A DNA stretch of 64,000 nucleotides from Cryptomeria japonica (taxonomy: Eukaryota; Streptophyta; Pinopsida; Cupressales; Cupressaceae). Each line of letters begins with the position of its first letter. The first letter of the stretch is position 1. The stretch is from contig NC_081406.1 of NCBI RefSeq assembly GCF_030272615.1, positions 192,021,891-192,085,890 on the forward strand, given 5' to 3'. The notes below the pieces were generated by a model. The model saw only the letters and a list, made by a program, of their open reading frames with translations, was not told where the DNA came from and did not search any database. The translations under genes were made by a program, and so were the position numbers. This document shows positions 47,220-59,468 of this stretch, piece by piece.

Positions 47220-47405
47220 TGTTGTACCATCTCATTAATTAATTCTTTTGTAACTTGACGATGCAAGTTATCTTTGAACTCTTGAGCTATCACTGAAGAC
47301 TCATTTCCCTATTGTTGTACCATTTCATTAATTAATTCTTTTTGTAACTTGACGATGCAAGTTATCCTTAAACTCTTGAGCTATCACTGAAGACTCATTT
47401 CCCTA
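47220..47405. repeat. 93-bp tandem duplication
   Basis: Two copies (47,220-47,312 and 47,313-47,405) begin TGTTGTACCAT and end CATTTCCCTAT. They differ at a few positions and by one inserted T. The duplication lies in the decayed minus-strand coding region. Confidence 0.85.
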
Positions 47406-47574
47406 TACAAAAGTTTCCAAAAATGATCAAGAAAAATCTCCAATAAACTCTTCTATAATTAACAAGACCTGCCCTGCAGAATTTTGATTTTGTATTAGTT
47501 TATCTTTACATTTTTTTAAGGTTGAGTTAGTTATATTTGTAGCCTTGAGCAATTCCTTTGGCAAATTCTAGTTT

Positions 47575-50562
47575 TCATTGTCTACTACGATTACTTTGAC
47601 AATTTTCTTTGTACATAGACTTCATATTTCGTGAGATTGGAATATAATCTTTCCACATCAGGATGCTCTCTTCACTTCTTGCTTGCATCAATTGTGCCAA
47701 ACTTATTTCATCATTTAGATAACGGTGCACCTTAATTTCCTTTTTAATCACTCCATCTCCAAATGCTGAAGTAATGAGCCCATCAGGATCTTGAAGTTGT
47801 GTTTCCTTACTCAATGTCGCTTGCAGGCTCAATGGAGGAGTAGCTGAATCCACATGGCCTACCAAGTAATTAACATAAGTTTTGAGTTGCACAATCTTTG
47901 ATTTTAACTCTTATTTGGTAGTCTCATCTATTTGCATATGCTTAAGGACGGTGTTCACAATCTGCTACAATGATTTCTTTTATTCAACCTTGGTTTAAAC
48001 TCCTAAATCCACATCTTGGATTTGATAATCTTGTGGTTGCATATCCTTTTCAGACTTATCCACCATTGGTGTAGGAATTTGATTGCTTCTATTCTCATAT
48101 TGATCAGTTATTACCGAAGCTACCCTTCTTTCTCTTTTCTTTTTGTTGTTTTAGGTCTTAAAGGCTTCACTCAAAATAGTAAAGTCCTCTTCTTATGGCT
48201 CTTTGCATTTCCTTTGCCTCTTTTGAACAGTTTGACTCAACCACATTGTGAGTTGTCTTGCATCTAATGTAAGAGTAATATCTTGATCCGTAAGACGTTG
48301 ATCATCTTTCTTCGTGTGTGATTATTCTTCTCTCATTATTGATGATAATTTCCTTGAGGTCCCTCTTCATTTATCCTCTTATCATCTTTTTTGTTGTTGT
48401 TGTTCAACCTCATCTTCTTCTTAGTATTCATTCTTATCATTTTCTCCTTTCTTTGTTTGTTCCTCTTCTTAGATTTTTTTGTCAAGACAGTTGCCTTCCT
48501 TATTCCCCAATGGTAGCGTGTCCTCTTCTTTATCTTTTCCTTCATCCTCTATCTCATCTTTCACACTAATCACAAGAGGAGTCTTTATTAGTAATTACTT
48601 ATTCTTCTACATGGGCCTTAGAGGATAAAGGTGTATCACATCCCTTTGGTGGAGAATTGAAGATGTTATAGGAGAAGGGGTAGGAAATTTAGGTGGTTGT
48701 GATGGATTTTTGGGAGGTGAAGATGGAGCTTGAGGTGGAGTAGGTGATTTAGGTTGAGGAATGGGTGTTTTCTTTGAGGAGGGGTATGTGTTTTCCTTGG
48801 AGGAGGAGATGGGGATGACTCTTTCTGTGGAGGTGGCTACTTTCTCTATCCTTGTCCTCTTCTTTCTTTGTAGATGAATTTTCTCTTTTTCCTCTTCTTC
48901 TGATCTTGAGAGAACAAGTTTTCTCTTCACCACTCTCTCTTTTATAGGTTTTAGGATCCTTGGAGACGCCTTTACCTTTATCTTTAGAGACCACTATCTC
49001 CTCAAGCTCCTTGGCATATGTAGGTTGACCTTATTTAATTTTCTTCATAGGGCTAGTAGGCTTTGCTAACCTTCCATTCTTATAAGTCTTCTCTACCTTG
49101 CCTTGAGGCTTTGCAGTTGTGCTTCTAACAAGTCCTTGGGATGAAGAATATTCTCCTATCTTAGAAGAGCCTCCTTCCTTATTGGGGTGTTGATCCTTTA
49201 ATTCTATAAAATATAACAATACAAATGGATCCTTGGCCCATTTTTTGGTCTATGTGACCACATCTCTCTCCTATTGCTCCATGTCTACAACCTCTGCTAT
49301 AGAAGGATCTATATTGAAAATGGGTAGATTTTATATTTCTCTCACATTATAAGAAGTGTGGAATCTCTTCCCATCCTCTTACAATCCATTTGGAAACATG
49401 ACCACACAACATAGATTGTCCAAGGTTAGATCCATCTTACAAAAAATTAGTATTTTGACTTCATACTCATCTACACAGTTGGCCTAATAATCTTTTATTT
49501 TTTCTCAAGCTTGAAGATATCTCTTATAATTGGTCCAATCTTTCCAATAGGTTCAAATATCTCTCTTATTTCTAAGAGTGAATCCATTGTGTATGTATCC
49601 ATTTCTACTTCTGCAACTTTTTGTACTTTTCATGTCAGGACATGTATAGGCCCTAATCTTTAAGGGAAATGTAAAGCAAGACTTATGTTTGATGACTATT
49701 AACTTGTGAGATTCTTCAACCCATTTGAAAACCTACAAAAGGATCATTTGATCACTTGGATATCTAGGGATTTTCATATGGTCCTTGTTAAATCGGACAA
49801 CCTTGATGTAAGAATTTTTTTTAAAGGAAATGAATAATATCCCCTTTTTTTTAGTCTAGAATTGGTATGCATGGATAATATTTTAGCAAAATCATCTCCC
49901 AACAACAAATAATGACAAAGGTAACCAATTATTCACCAAATATTAGCTCTTTTGGCTTGTCCTTAGTGCCAGTTGAAAGTAGTACTTGTATATATTGGTG
50001 TTTGGGTTCCTTAAAGAACCTACTCTATCCAATCTTGGGAATGTGGCCTTGGTAGCAAGCAAGTAAACCAAATATGATGCCATGTAAAACATGGGATCCT
50101 TTTTCACTAATTGTATTTGCTCATGCGAATTATCATTGAGTATTGATTCCTAATTAATCTTTTCTCTATTCCTCGAGATGGTTTTAATAAACAATAGCAT
50201 CCAAGGATGAAAATCTTTAGCACTTGGGAGTCCAACTACCCTACGAAGAAATGTGACGTAGTCCTCTGCATCTATATGAAGTACACTCCTATGTATAACC
50301 TTGACTAACTTGGTCAACACCTTCCTTGCCTTGGTTAGCAAATTATCTTAGAGGTATCATTTTCATCGATATGATTCAAAATTATCTTCATGATGGATAA
50401 GCTTGAGTCTTGATCTCCAATGCTTGGTCGCTTATTTAAATGAGTTGAGTCTCTATTCAAGAATGAAGGATTGGGTTTTTGGTGTATGATTTTCCAAGTT
50501 GCATGTAAACATTAAGGTGTAACCTCAAATCTTGAAGTATGAACTTTGGGAGACTTGGTCAT
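47575..50562 (-). pseudogene. Degenerate large gag-like ORF, unknown family
   Basis: Minus-strand coding traces run from an ATG at 50,562 (MTKSPKVHTSRF) to a stop at 47,575, with many stops and several frameshifts. The N-terminal part (50,350-50,000) includes a YVTFLRRVVGLPSAKDFHPW stretch and later DPMFYMASYLVYLLATKATF. The middle (49,220-48,600) is Lys/Ser/Glu/Pro-rich and very basic. The end (47,890-47,575) has LSKETQLQDPDGLITSAFGD and a polar C-terminus. The size and the folded-basic-helical layout resemble ORF2 of the element at 21.5-29.5 kb, but I cannot align them confidently. No LTRs or enzyme domains were found beside it. Confidence 0.5.
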
Positions 50563-51880
50563 TTGTTTAAAGGACTTTTCAGTGTTGTTAAAGGTCCAAT
50601 ATTTTTATGTTTTTGATTTTGTTCGAAGTCCTAACCAACTACTTAAGAACCATGAACAAAAAATTTCAAAGACTCCACAATGTTTGATCATTTCTAAATC
50701 AAAGGCAACTATTTTATAGTATCATATTTTACAACATGATATCTCAAAAATATGCCTTGTAGGTGAATTTTCAATAGATGGGGGTTTATTTGCTCTACTC
50801 AAGGTGAACCCTAACTTTCAATTTCACTCTTTCTTTTGAATCATGGACATGCTTGGGAAGAAGAATAGTTCGTGCCAAAATAAAATATAGTAAAAATCAT
50901 GACCCAGCCTTAAGGAACTGTGAGATTTAATCATAGACCCATGACGAACAAAAAGAAAAAAAAAACATATAACCCAACATACAACAAAATAAACAAAAGA
51001 CAAGTCCACGAGACTAATGATCAAACCCTAAATAGACACACAAAAATAAAGCAAAGTAGAACAAAGGAAAAAAATAAGACAAAAAGAGAAGGGTAAAATT
51101 TACTCAACCCTAATATAAGGCGGTATATCCATTCGAATATGCACCTTGTCACTGTTGAGATTGACTTATCCCACACTTTACAAATTTTGTCCCATGAGGT
51201 CTCTTGGGTGTGCAATGGCCCAGTAAATGCGAGTCACGACCGAATCAATCCGACATCCCGAATTAGATTTGAGTTGGATTCTTGTTGTCTCATTGAGATG
51301 GTTTGCAAGACGAGCACGTGACAAGCTCTGAAAATCATGGTGCACTGCTAGAATATGCGGGACTCGAGCCTAAGTGATGTTGGGAGGTCACATTCTCATT
51401 GGGAGGTGATGTCTACATGTCGAGTCAAGTTCTACGTCATCCAATTGCAATCCGATTTGAGCTCATTTTAGTTTTAAAATTGAGCTTGTGGGTTGTCTAA
51501 TTTGGATTAATTATTTCAGATCTGATTTGGAAACATTTTAAATTTTAAATTTACATTCATAGATCTCATTTTAATCAGATTATATAAATTTAGAGGTTTA
51601 TTCATAAAAACCCTAATTTATTTTGGTTAATTGGATTTGTGGGTTGCATAATTCATCACTTTGATTTTCAGATTTGATTTTAAACATTAATAATGACACT
51701 TAATAAATCTGATTTTTTTTCTATTTCACTTGTTTTTACATTTATTTTTACTTACATTTATCCTAATCATGTGTTGGATAATGGTTTCTTTCACTTCACA
51801 TTGCTTCTTTTCATTCATAGCACTTTGGCATATTACATTTTTAGAATTTCCAAGTTACTTCCTTTCAATTAATTAGATTT
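50563..51880. other. No recognisable gene
   Basis: Non-coding. Two diverged blocks containing CAGATYTGATTT and GTGGGTTG words, near 51,490-51,535 and 51,628-51,680, suggest an old local duplication. Possibly the leader of the gag-type element that starts near 51,890. Confidence 0.35.
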
Positions 51881-52219
51881 CAAAGTGCATGCTATCTTAT
51901 GATGATAATTTTAGGAAAATGCATTGCATATATAGACCACATTAAAGCTTTTGTATATCCTAATCCTAGAGATGCTAATGGAGAACCTAATACTTGTACC
52001 TCTCCTAGGGTATCTAATGTGAATGAAGAAAGAGCTAATATTCCTATCAATGATCTCTCTAATGAAGAGCAAGAATTTAAGAGAAAAATGGCCCCATCTT
52101 CTTCTCATACACATACCCTGACGCAAGGGGGGCAAGATCAAAATATTGGTGTTTCTATCTCTCTAGATCCCCTTTATTCTCCTAGAGCCTATCTTAATAA
52201 TCAAAACATTTGTAGAGAA

Positions 52220-52367
52220 GATGATGTTATGCATTTCATTCGTGATCTATCTCCCCACATAACATTAAGTAAAGATGAGGCCTTAGATGAGAAGATGATG
52301 CTATTCATTTAATTCATGATATATCTCCCCACATAACATTAAGTAAAGATGAGGCCTTAGATGATAA
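52220..52367. repeat. 74-bp tandem duplication in gag
   Basis: Copies 52,220-52,293 and 52,294-52,367 both start GATGATG and end CCTTAGATGA plus AA-like bases. There are about five differences. Its length is not a multiple of three, so it moves the gag frame. Confidence 0.9.
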
Positions 52368-52562
52368 GGTTCTTCCTTCCCAACCCACCAAAGAGGATAT
52401 GCATGACCATAGAAAGGAAAATTCTCCTTTACAAGATATTCCTTCTTCATATACTTTTCCCTTTGCTCCTTCTAAACACACTTACACTACGAATTTTAAA
52501 GAGATCCATTATAATGTTACTCCTCCATCTCAATTAAGAACTTCTTATAGGAGTTGTTATAA

Positions 52563-52567
52563 CATCA
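52563..52567. other. Target site duplication, left (CATCA)
   Basis: Matches 59,464-59,468 and flanks the copia LTRs exactly. Confidence 0.9.
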
Positions 52568-53967
52568 TGATGGTATGATGAAAGAACAAGGATCCGATCA
52601 ACTACTGAGAGGGGGGGGGGGTCAATCAGTAGATAGAAAAACTAATAAACTTCACCAATCTCAAAATCAATCTCTCAAAATAAACTTAGAATTATCAATG
52701 CAATATCACTGTCAAGCTAAATCGGTTGACTGTTACAATAGATTAACAGTAAACAACTTGTAACTCACAATCATCCAAATATTTTTACTGACATAAGTAA
52801 ACTTCATTTCATATTGCTGACGGTTATCATGACTTATCAAAATGAATTAAGTAGTTAAGCAAATCAACCATAGAAAACATAATCACAAAAACATTCACCA
52901 CTTACACAATATTTTTGATGTGGAAACCCAAATGGGAAAAACCACGGTGAGATGAGACTCACAAGATAACTATCTAAACTCTTCTGAACTTTGCCCTATT
53001 CAGAGCCAAGCCTGTTAAAGCTTTTATGAAAAGTCCTGTTAAGAACAAATCCCGTTAGGGACCACCCGGTTAAGGGATTGACTATAATGCCTTATTAGAA
53101 GCAATACCCTATGAGGAGTAACCTTTGTAAAGGATTTAGAATCCAAGCTAATGGAACACCTTGCTAGAGGATTTGAATAGCACCAAGATTGTTAGAGCTT
53201 ACCCGGTTAGGGGATTTCAATATGTTGTAATTGTTAGAAAACAATAAGAGTTTGTTGATTTGTTTGAATAGCACTGCACTTGCTTGTTCAGATCCTTTTC
53301 ATGCTCCTATCTGCCTTTACTCAAACTACAAATACATCATCCAGTTCGGCAACCACACACTCAACTAAAACTTTTCCAACTCTGAAACTAAACAACTCAT
53401 CGACCTTATAAACAAATCAACTAGGTTGGTAACACAACAAAAACCTAATTCACATAGAGATTACAAACAAGTTGGTTCAAGTATGACCGTTGGATTACAT
53501 AACAATCTCTACACATCATTCAAGAAAGCCTCGACCGCTCCTTGATCACTGCTTCATTGAACTTAGTAACTTATCACATGCTTTGCATTACATGTAGTAT
53601 ACTTGCTCATTCCCAAGACAAAAATGGTTACCTTAAATCGCCAAATACACTTTGAAACTATCTTCATATAATATGCATACATGTCATAATCATTACTGCT
53701 CATCATCAAATCATAAACCAATATAACCAATTCACCAAACTTAATCGGTTAGGGTTTATCAAAACAACAAGTAGGGTTTACTAGTTCAACACTCCAATAC
53801 TTAGCAATATCGGTTCACTCCACAAACTTACCTACCGGTTACAGTTTCCTTTCACTAGCTTTTCCTACCGATTACAAAACAACATTACAACAATATCATT
53901 ACCAGTTAAATTGACATCAATGACAACATAACATTTCATTAATGCAATCTTCATGCAAATTCCAACA
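52568..53967 (-). repeat. Copia 3' LTR (left copy)
   Basis: Plus-strand ends are TGATGGTATGATG and TTCCAACA, so the minus strand reads TGTTGG...CATCA. A poly-G run at about 52,609-52,620 lies 40 bp from the end. Confidence 0.93.
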
Positions 53968-53981
53968 ATCTCCCCCTTTGG
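53968..53981 (-). other. Copia polypurine tract
   Basis: The complement reads CCAAAGGGGGAGAT and abuts the LTR. A second similar run (complement of CTCCCCCTTTGACA) lies near 54,115. Confidence 0.85.
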
Positions 53982-54289
53982 AACTGATGGCAATACAAAT
54001 ATCAATACCATTGATTGTTGTGATTGTGAATAGGAATCCTGGTTTACATTTTACCATGTACTCTCCTTGTCTTCAGCTTCTCACTAGTTCTTCTCCCATA
54101 ATCACATAGTTCTTCTCCCCCTTTGACAACAATGCCAAATTGAAAGTAAAACATGCAATGTAAAACTTCACTATTTAGCATCAACAACCTGCAACTTGAT
54201 GCTCCCCCTATGGAATAACTCGACTCCTACACCAATCCTGTTGTAAAATTCTGCAAGTAGCTCTGAGACTGATGTACTCTACATCATGC

Positions 54290-56960
54290 TCAATTTACCT
54301 CATGAAGGGGTAGAACCCCTAGCTGACTTCTAAGATACTCAAAAGTAGTCTTAGGCAGAGGTTTAGTAAAGATATCTACAAGCTGCTCCTTGATAGAAAC
54401 ATGCTCCAAGATCACATATTCACTCTGCACTTTTCCCTCAAGAAATGATACTTCAATTCAATATGCTTGGTTCATGCATGGAAGACAGGGTTCTTTGTAA
54501 TATTTATGGCACTGGTATTGTCATATAAGATCTTTACAAGTTCTGTAAACTTCATCTTGAAACTTTCTAAAATGTGCCTCAACCAGATAGCCTAGGTACA
54601 ATTCATATAAGCTGCAATATACTTGGCTTCAGTAGTAGACTGTGAAATACAACTCTGCTTCTTGATACTCCATGAAACAAGTCTTCGTCCCAAAAAGAAT
54701 GCTCCACCGATTGTGCTTTTCCTATCATCAACATTACTTGCCCAGTCTACATCTATGTACACCTTCAAATCAAAGTTTCTTTCATATGGATACCATAATC
54801 CATAGTCAACAGTACCTTTCAAATATCTGAAAATCCTATCGGTTGCTATCAAATGTGTTTCCTTTGGATTCTTCTGAAATCTAGCAACTAGACCAACTGC
54901 ATGAGCTATATCTGGTCTGCTATGAACAACATAGTGCAATTTTCCAATCATTGACTTGTATTCCTTCTCATCAACAAATCAGGTCTCATCTTCCTTAGAC
55001 AACTTACATACCATGTCTTTGTCATCAGTCAAAGCATAACCATCAGGTTGCTCAATGTATACTTCTTCTTCGAGTATTCCTTTCAAAAATGTTGACTTTA
55101 CATCCATCTGGTATACTTTGAATCCCTTGTGTGCTGCAAATGCAAGTAAAGATCTGACACCTTCCAGTCTAGCCACTGGTACAAAAGTCTCACCATAATC
55201 TTCTCCTTCTTTTTGTGCATAACCTTTGCAAACCAATCTAGCTTTGTTGCGAACTAAAACACCATCCTCATTTAGCTTGTTCCTGAAAACCCACTTGGTA
55301 CTTATCACTTTTTTATTTACTGGTCGGGGTACTAGAGTCCAAGTGTTGTTCTTCTCAATTTGTTCAAGCTCCTCCTCCATATCTTTAACCCAATGATCAT
55401 CTCCAAATGCTTCCTTAGCAGTTATAGGCTCAATAGTGGAGATCATGCAAGAATTCTCTCTGATTCTTCTTCTGGTCAATACTCCAGCATCCTTATCTCC
55501 AATAATCTGCTCAGGATTGTGATTGAGTATCACATACCTTGGAATAACATGATCATTATCTTCAGGTTCTTCTTCATTGTTATCATCATCTTCCTCTGAA
55601 TCTACCTATTATGGTTGAACTGGTACAACAACATTCTCTTTACCGGTTTTAGGTTTCACAGGTTCTAGTTCCAGAAACAAAATGCAAGGATCTTCATCTT
55701 TTTTCTCTACATTGGTTTCCCCTAAGACTTCAGGATACTCATCCACTTGAACATTGGAACTCTCAATGATTCTCTATGTCCGGTTGTTATAACATTTGTA
55801 GGCCTTACTCTTGGTGGAATAACCAAGAAATATACCTTAATCACTTTTAGCCTCAAACTTGCTAACATTGCCACCTCTCTTAATAAAACATTTGCTACCA
55901 AATATCTTGAAATAACCAACATTAGGTGATCTACCATACCAATATTCATAATGAGTCTTGTCCTTGCCACTTTTTACCAAAATCATGTTCATTGTGTAGA
56001 CAGTTGTGCCAACAACTTCTCTCCAAAAAGTCTTCGCTACACCTCCTTGTATCAACATTGTCCTGGCAGCTTCAACAACTAATCGATTATTTCTCTCTAC
56101 AATACCATTTTGTCGTGGTGTCCTCGGTGCAAAAAGTTGTCATTTGATACCATTCTCTTCACAATATCTAGTGAATTCTCCGCCTTGATCGGTCCTCAGA
56201 CACTTTATCTTCTTTCCACTCTCCTTTTTAGCTAAGGCTCTGAATGCCTTGAACTTACTAAATGCCTCTGTGTTATCCTTCAAGAACGTGACCCACATCA
56301 TTCTTGAGAAATCATCAGTGAAGATCATGAAATATTTGTCACCTTGAATACTTTTAGTCCTCATTGGTCCACAAAGGTCTGTATGAACCAAATCTAGCAA
56401 ATATTGCACTGAAAAAGATTTGCTCTTGAAAGTTGAGGATGTCATCTTTCCCAACTGACATTCCTTACATAGAGCATTAACCGGTTTGTCTAACTGAGGC
56501 AAACCTCTCACTGTCTTTGACTTACTCACTTTAACAATGTTATCAAAATTTATATGACAAAATATCCTATGCCAAAGCCAACTATCATTTACTTTAGCAA
56601 TTAAACAGTTGTTGACTTTAGGATTTAGGTGAAACAAGTTACCTTTAGTCTTCTTGCCGGTTGCAATCAGTCTGCCTTTGCTCCCATAGATTTTGTACAT
56701 ACCATTTTTTAACTCCAATGGATATCCTTTGTCATTGAGTTGGGCAACACTCAAAAGATTGTGCTTTAAACCTTCAACCCAGTAAACATCATCTGCACTG
56801 CTCTTTCCATTAAGAGAAATAGTTCCCTTTCCTTTAACCATGCAGGGTGAGTCATTACCAAATCTTACAACTCCGCCATCAAATTCCTTCAAAGAAAGAA
56901 ATTTGCTCTGATCACCAGTCATGTGATGTGAACAACCACTATCAATGATATAATCAGAAT
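54290..56960 (-). pseudogene. Copia pol: protease, integrase, truncated RT, RNase H
   Basis: Protease: an intact IIDSGCSHHMTGD active site at about 56,905-56,960. Integrase: GAG-pre-integrase with WLWHRIFCHINF (about 56,560) and a CKECQLGK zinc half. The core has HTDLCGP (about 56,375), RTDQGGEF (about 56,180) and NGIVERNN (about 56,090), so the D, D and E are present. RT: WTLVPRP and [12 protein letters not shown] (about 55,330-55,270), [14 protein letters not shown] and [12 protein letters not shown] (about 55,110). The frame then jumps from VCKLSK to EDET and SMIGKLHYV, so fingers/palm including the YVDD active site are missing. RNase H: YIDVDWASNVDDRKSTIGG (about 54,740) and STTEAKYIA, continuing to about 54,290. 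Stops occur near 54,976, 55,834 and 56,140. The gag side is in another frame. Confidence 0.93.
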
Positions 56961-57130
56961 GAATTATCCATTCGTGAAACTAAAGTCTTCTAATCAGATG
57001 TTTCCTCTTTAATGGCTACAAACACAATGTCTTCATTAGCATCACCATCAGATTCCTCATCAATGATACCACCATCAACTGCAATAAGACAATCTCTTTT
57101 TCCTTTTCCCTTGTACTTATTGAATTTCTC

Positions 57131-57991
57131 TCACTTGTTCTCATTATCACCATTAGGACAGTTAGCAGCTATGTGTCCAATCTTGTTGCATGCAAAACAT
57201 TTCAAAGGTAATTTAACTCTATATTTGTCGGTACCTCTGGACAACCACTTGGCCAACAATGCTTCAAGCTCAACCAAACTGTCTTCGTCATCAACTTCTC
57301 TGCTGGATCTAGATTCATAACTGTGACTGACATCTCTACTTTTCCTCATAGATGGGTTAGAAATGGAAGCTCTAAATGTTGATTTAGATTTTTGAATACT
57401 ACCATCATAACCATTTAATTCAAAATCAGTAAGCTTACCAATGATGGAGTCAAGGGTTACCTTGGTTTTGTCAATAGATTTCAGCTCCTAAATGGCTGCA
57501 ACTCGGATAGCATAGACCGGTAGCAAGGTTCTCAATACCTTACTAACCACTGTGGCATCTTCCACTTTACCACCAACACTCTTGATCTCACCAACTATCT
57601 ATTTTATCCTCTGACCATACTGTTGGATATTCTCGCCTTCAACCATCTGCATGTCATCAAACTTCCCTCTTAGACTCTCTTCCTTGGCAATATTTACATA
57701 TTCATCATCGCTATAAATCTCTTCAAGTTTATTTCATACCTCATATGCAGTCCCTAGACCATGGACATCTACATACTCTGCATCAGATAAAGAACTGATA
57801 ATAGCCTCCAGTGCTTGATTGTTTTCTTGTTGCTCTTTTTTCTGATCATCAGTCATAATCCCACTAGGTGCAACATATTGAGTATTAACATGTTCCTAGT
57901 ATTGATTTCCAAGACTCTTGATATAAATTTTCATTCTGTCACTCCATATCCTATAGTTCTCTCTATTAAACTTTAGACCTTCCTTCTTCAT
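57131..57991 (-). pseudogene. Copia gag with one zinc knuckle
   Basis: The ATG at 57,991 (MKKEGLKFNRENYRIWSDRM) opens a copia gag. The frame holds a few stops (near 57,900, 57,735, 57,600 and 57,490) and ends at 57,131. Recognisable are the W-x-R-M entry motif, the EIYSDDEYVNIAKEESLRGK block (about 57,690) and a CCHC knuckle, CFACNKIGHIAANC (about 57,160-57,200). A frameshift separates it from the protease, which starts near 56,960. It would form the particle and bind RNA. Confidence 0.9.
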
Positions 57992-58050
57992 CGTGTTCTA
58001 CAAGATCTTTACCTCAAGTTGTTAGGCTTAGACCTTAGAGGACCTGAGAT

Positions 58051-58063
58051 GCTCTGATATGAA
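58051..58063 (-). other. Copia primer-binding site
   Basis: The complement reads TCATATCAGAGC, next to the LTR at 58,065. It is a variant of the TGGTATCAGAGC Met-tRNA site. Confidence 0.8.
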
Positions 58064-58064
58064 T

Positions 58065-59463
58065 TGATGGTGTGATGAAAGAACAAGGATCCAGCCAACT
58101 ACTGAGAGGGGGGGGGGGTGAATCAGTAGATAGAAAAACTGATAAACTTCACCAATCTCAAAATCAATCTCTCAAAGTAAACTTAGAACTATCAATGCAA
58201 TATCACTGTCAAGCTAAACCGATTGACTGTTACAACAGATTAACAGTAAATAACTTGTAACTCACAAACATCCAAATATTTTTATTGACATAAGAAAATT
58301 CATTTAATATTGTTGTCGGTTATCATGACTTATCAAAGTGGATTAAGTAGTTGGGCAAATCAACCATAGAAAACATAACCACAAAAACATTCACCACTTG
58401 ACACAATATTTTTGATGTGGAAACCCAAATGGGAAAACCCACGGTGAGATGAAAGTCACAAGATAAATATTTGAACTCTTCTAAAGTTCACCCTGTTAGG
58501 AGCCAAGCCTGTTAAAGATTTTACAAAAAGTCCTATTAAGAACAGATCTTGTTAGGGACCACCTGGTTAAGGGATTGACTATAATGCCTTGTTAGAAGCA
58601 ATACCCTGTGAGGAGTAACCTTTGTACAGGATTTAGAATCCAAGATAATCGATCACCTTGTTAGAGGATCTAAATAGCACCAAGCTTGTTAGAGGTTACT
58701 CGATTAAGGGATTTCAATATGTTGTAATTGTTATAAAACAACAGGAGTTTGTTGATCTATTTGAATAGCACTACACTTGCTTGTTCAGATCCTTTTCATG
58801 CTCCTATCTGCCTTTACTCAAACTACAGATACATCATCTAGTTCGATAACCACACACTCAACTAAAACTTTGCCAACTCTGAAACTAAACAGCTCATCGA
58901 CCTTATAAACAAATCAACTAGGTCGACAACACAACAAAAACCTAATTCACATAGAGATTACAAACAAGTCGGTTCAAGTATGACCGTTGGATCACATAAC
59001 AATCTCTACACATCATTCAAGAAAGCCTCGACCGCTCCTTTATCACCGCTTCATCAAACTTAGTAACTCATCACATGCTTTGCATTACATGCAGTATACT
59101 TGCTCATTCCCAAGACAAAAACTGTTACCTCAACGCACCAAATACACTTTGAAACTCTCTTCATACAATATAAATACGTGTCATAATTATTACCGCTCAT
59201 CATTAGATCATAGACCAATATAACCAATTCACCAAACTTAATCGGTTAGGGTTTATCAAAAAATAGGTAGGGTTTACCAATTCAACACTCCAATACTTAG
59301 AAATACTGATTCACTCCACAAACTTACCTACCAGTTACAATTTCCTTTCACTAGCTCTTCCTACCAGTTACCAAACAACATTACAACAACATCATTACTG
59401 GTTAAATTGACATCAATGACGACATAACATTTCATTAATGCAATCTTCATGTAAATTCCAACA
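58065..59463 (-). repeat. Copia 5' LTR (right copy)
   Basis: Partner of 52,568-53,967, with the same ends and a slightly longer poly-G run (about 58,108-58,119). Confidence 0.93.
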
Positions 59464-59468
59464 CATCA
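59464..59468. other. Target site duplication, right (CATCA)
   Basis: Matches 52,563-52,567. Confidence 0.9.

Larger units (their letters stand above)
52568..59463 (-). mobile_element. Ty1/copia retrotransposon, minus strand, 6,896 bp
   Basis: LTRs of 1,400 bp (52,568-53,967) and 1,399 bp (58,065-59,463), CATCA target duplications, a Met-tRNA-type primer site, and gag, protease, integrase, RT and RNase H in copia order. The LTRs differ at several percent of positions, so the insertion is moderately old. RT carries a large deletion and there is a frameshift between gag and protease, so this copy is inactive. It sits inside the gag of a gypsy-like element. Confidence 0.95.

Noticed and set aside
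48016-48569. Leu/Ser/Phe-rich plus-strand frames resembling membrane proteins
   Set aside because: They are antisense to Lys/Arg/Glu-rich minus-strand coding debris, which commonly yields hydrophobic mirror frames.
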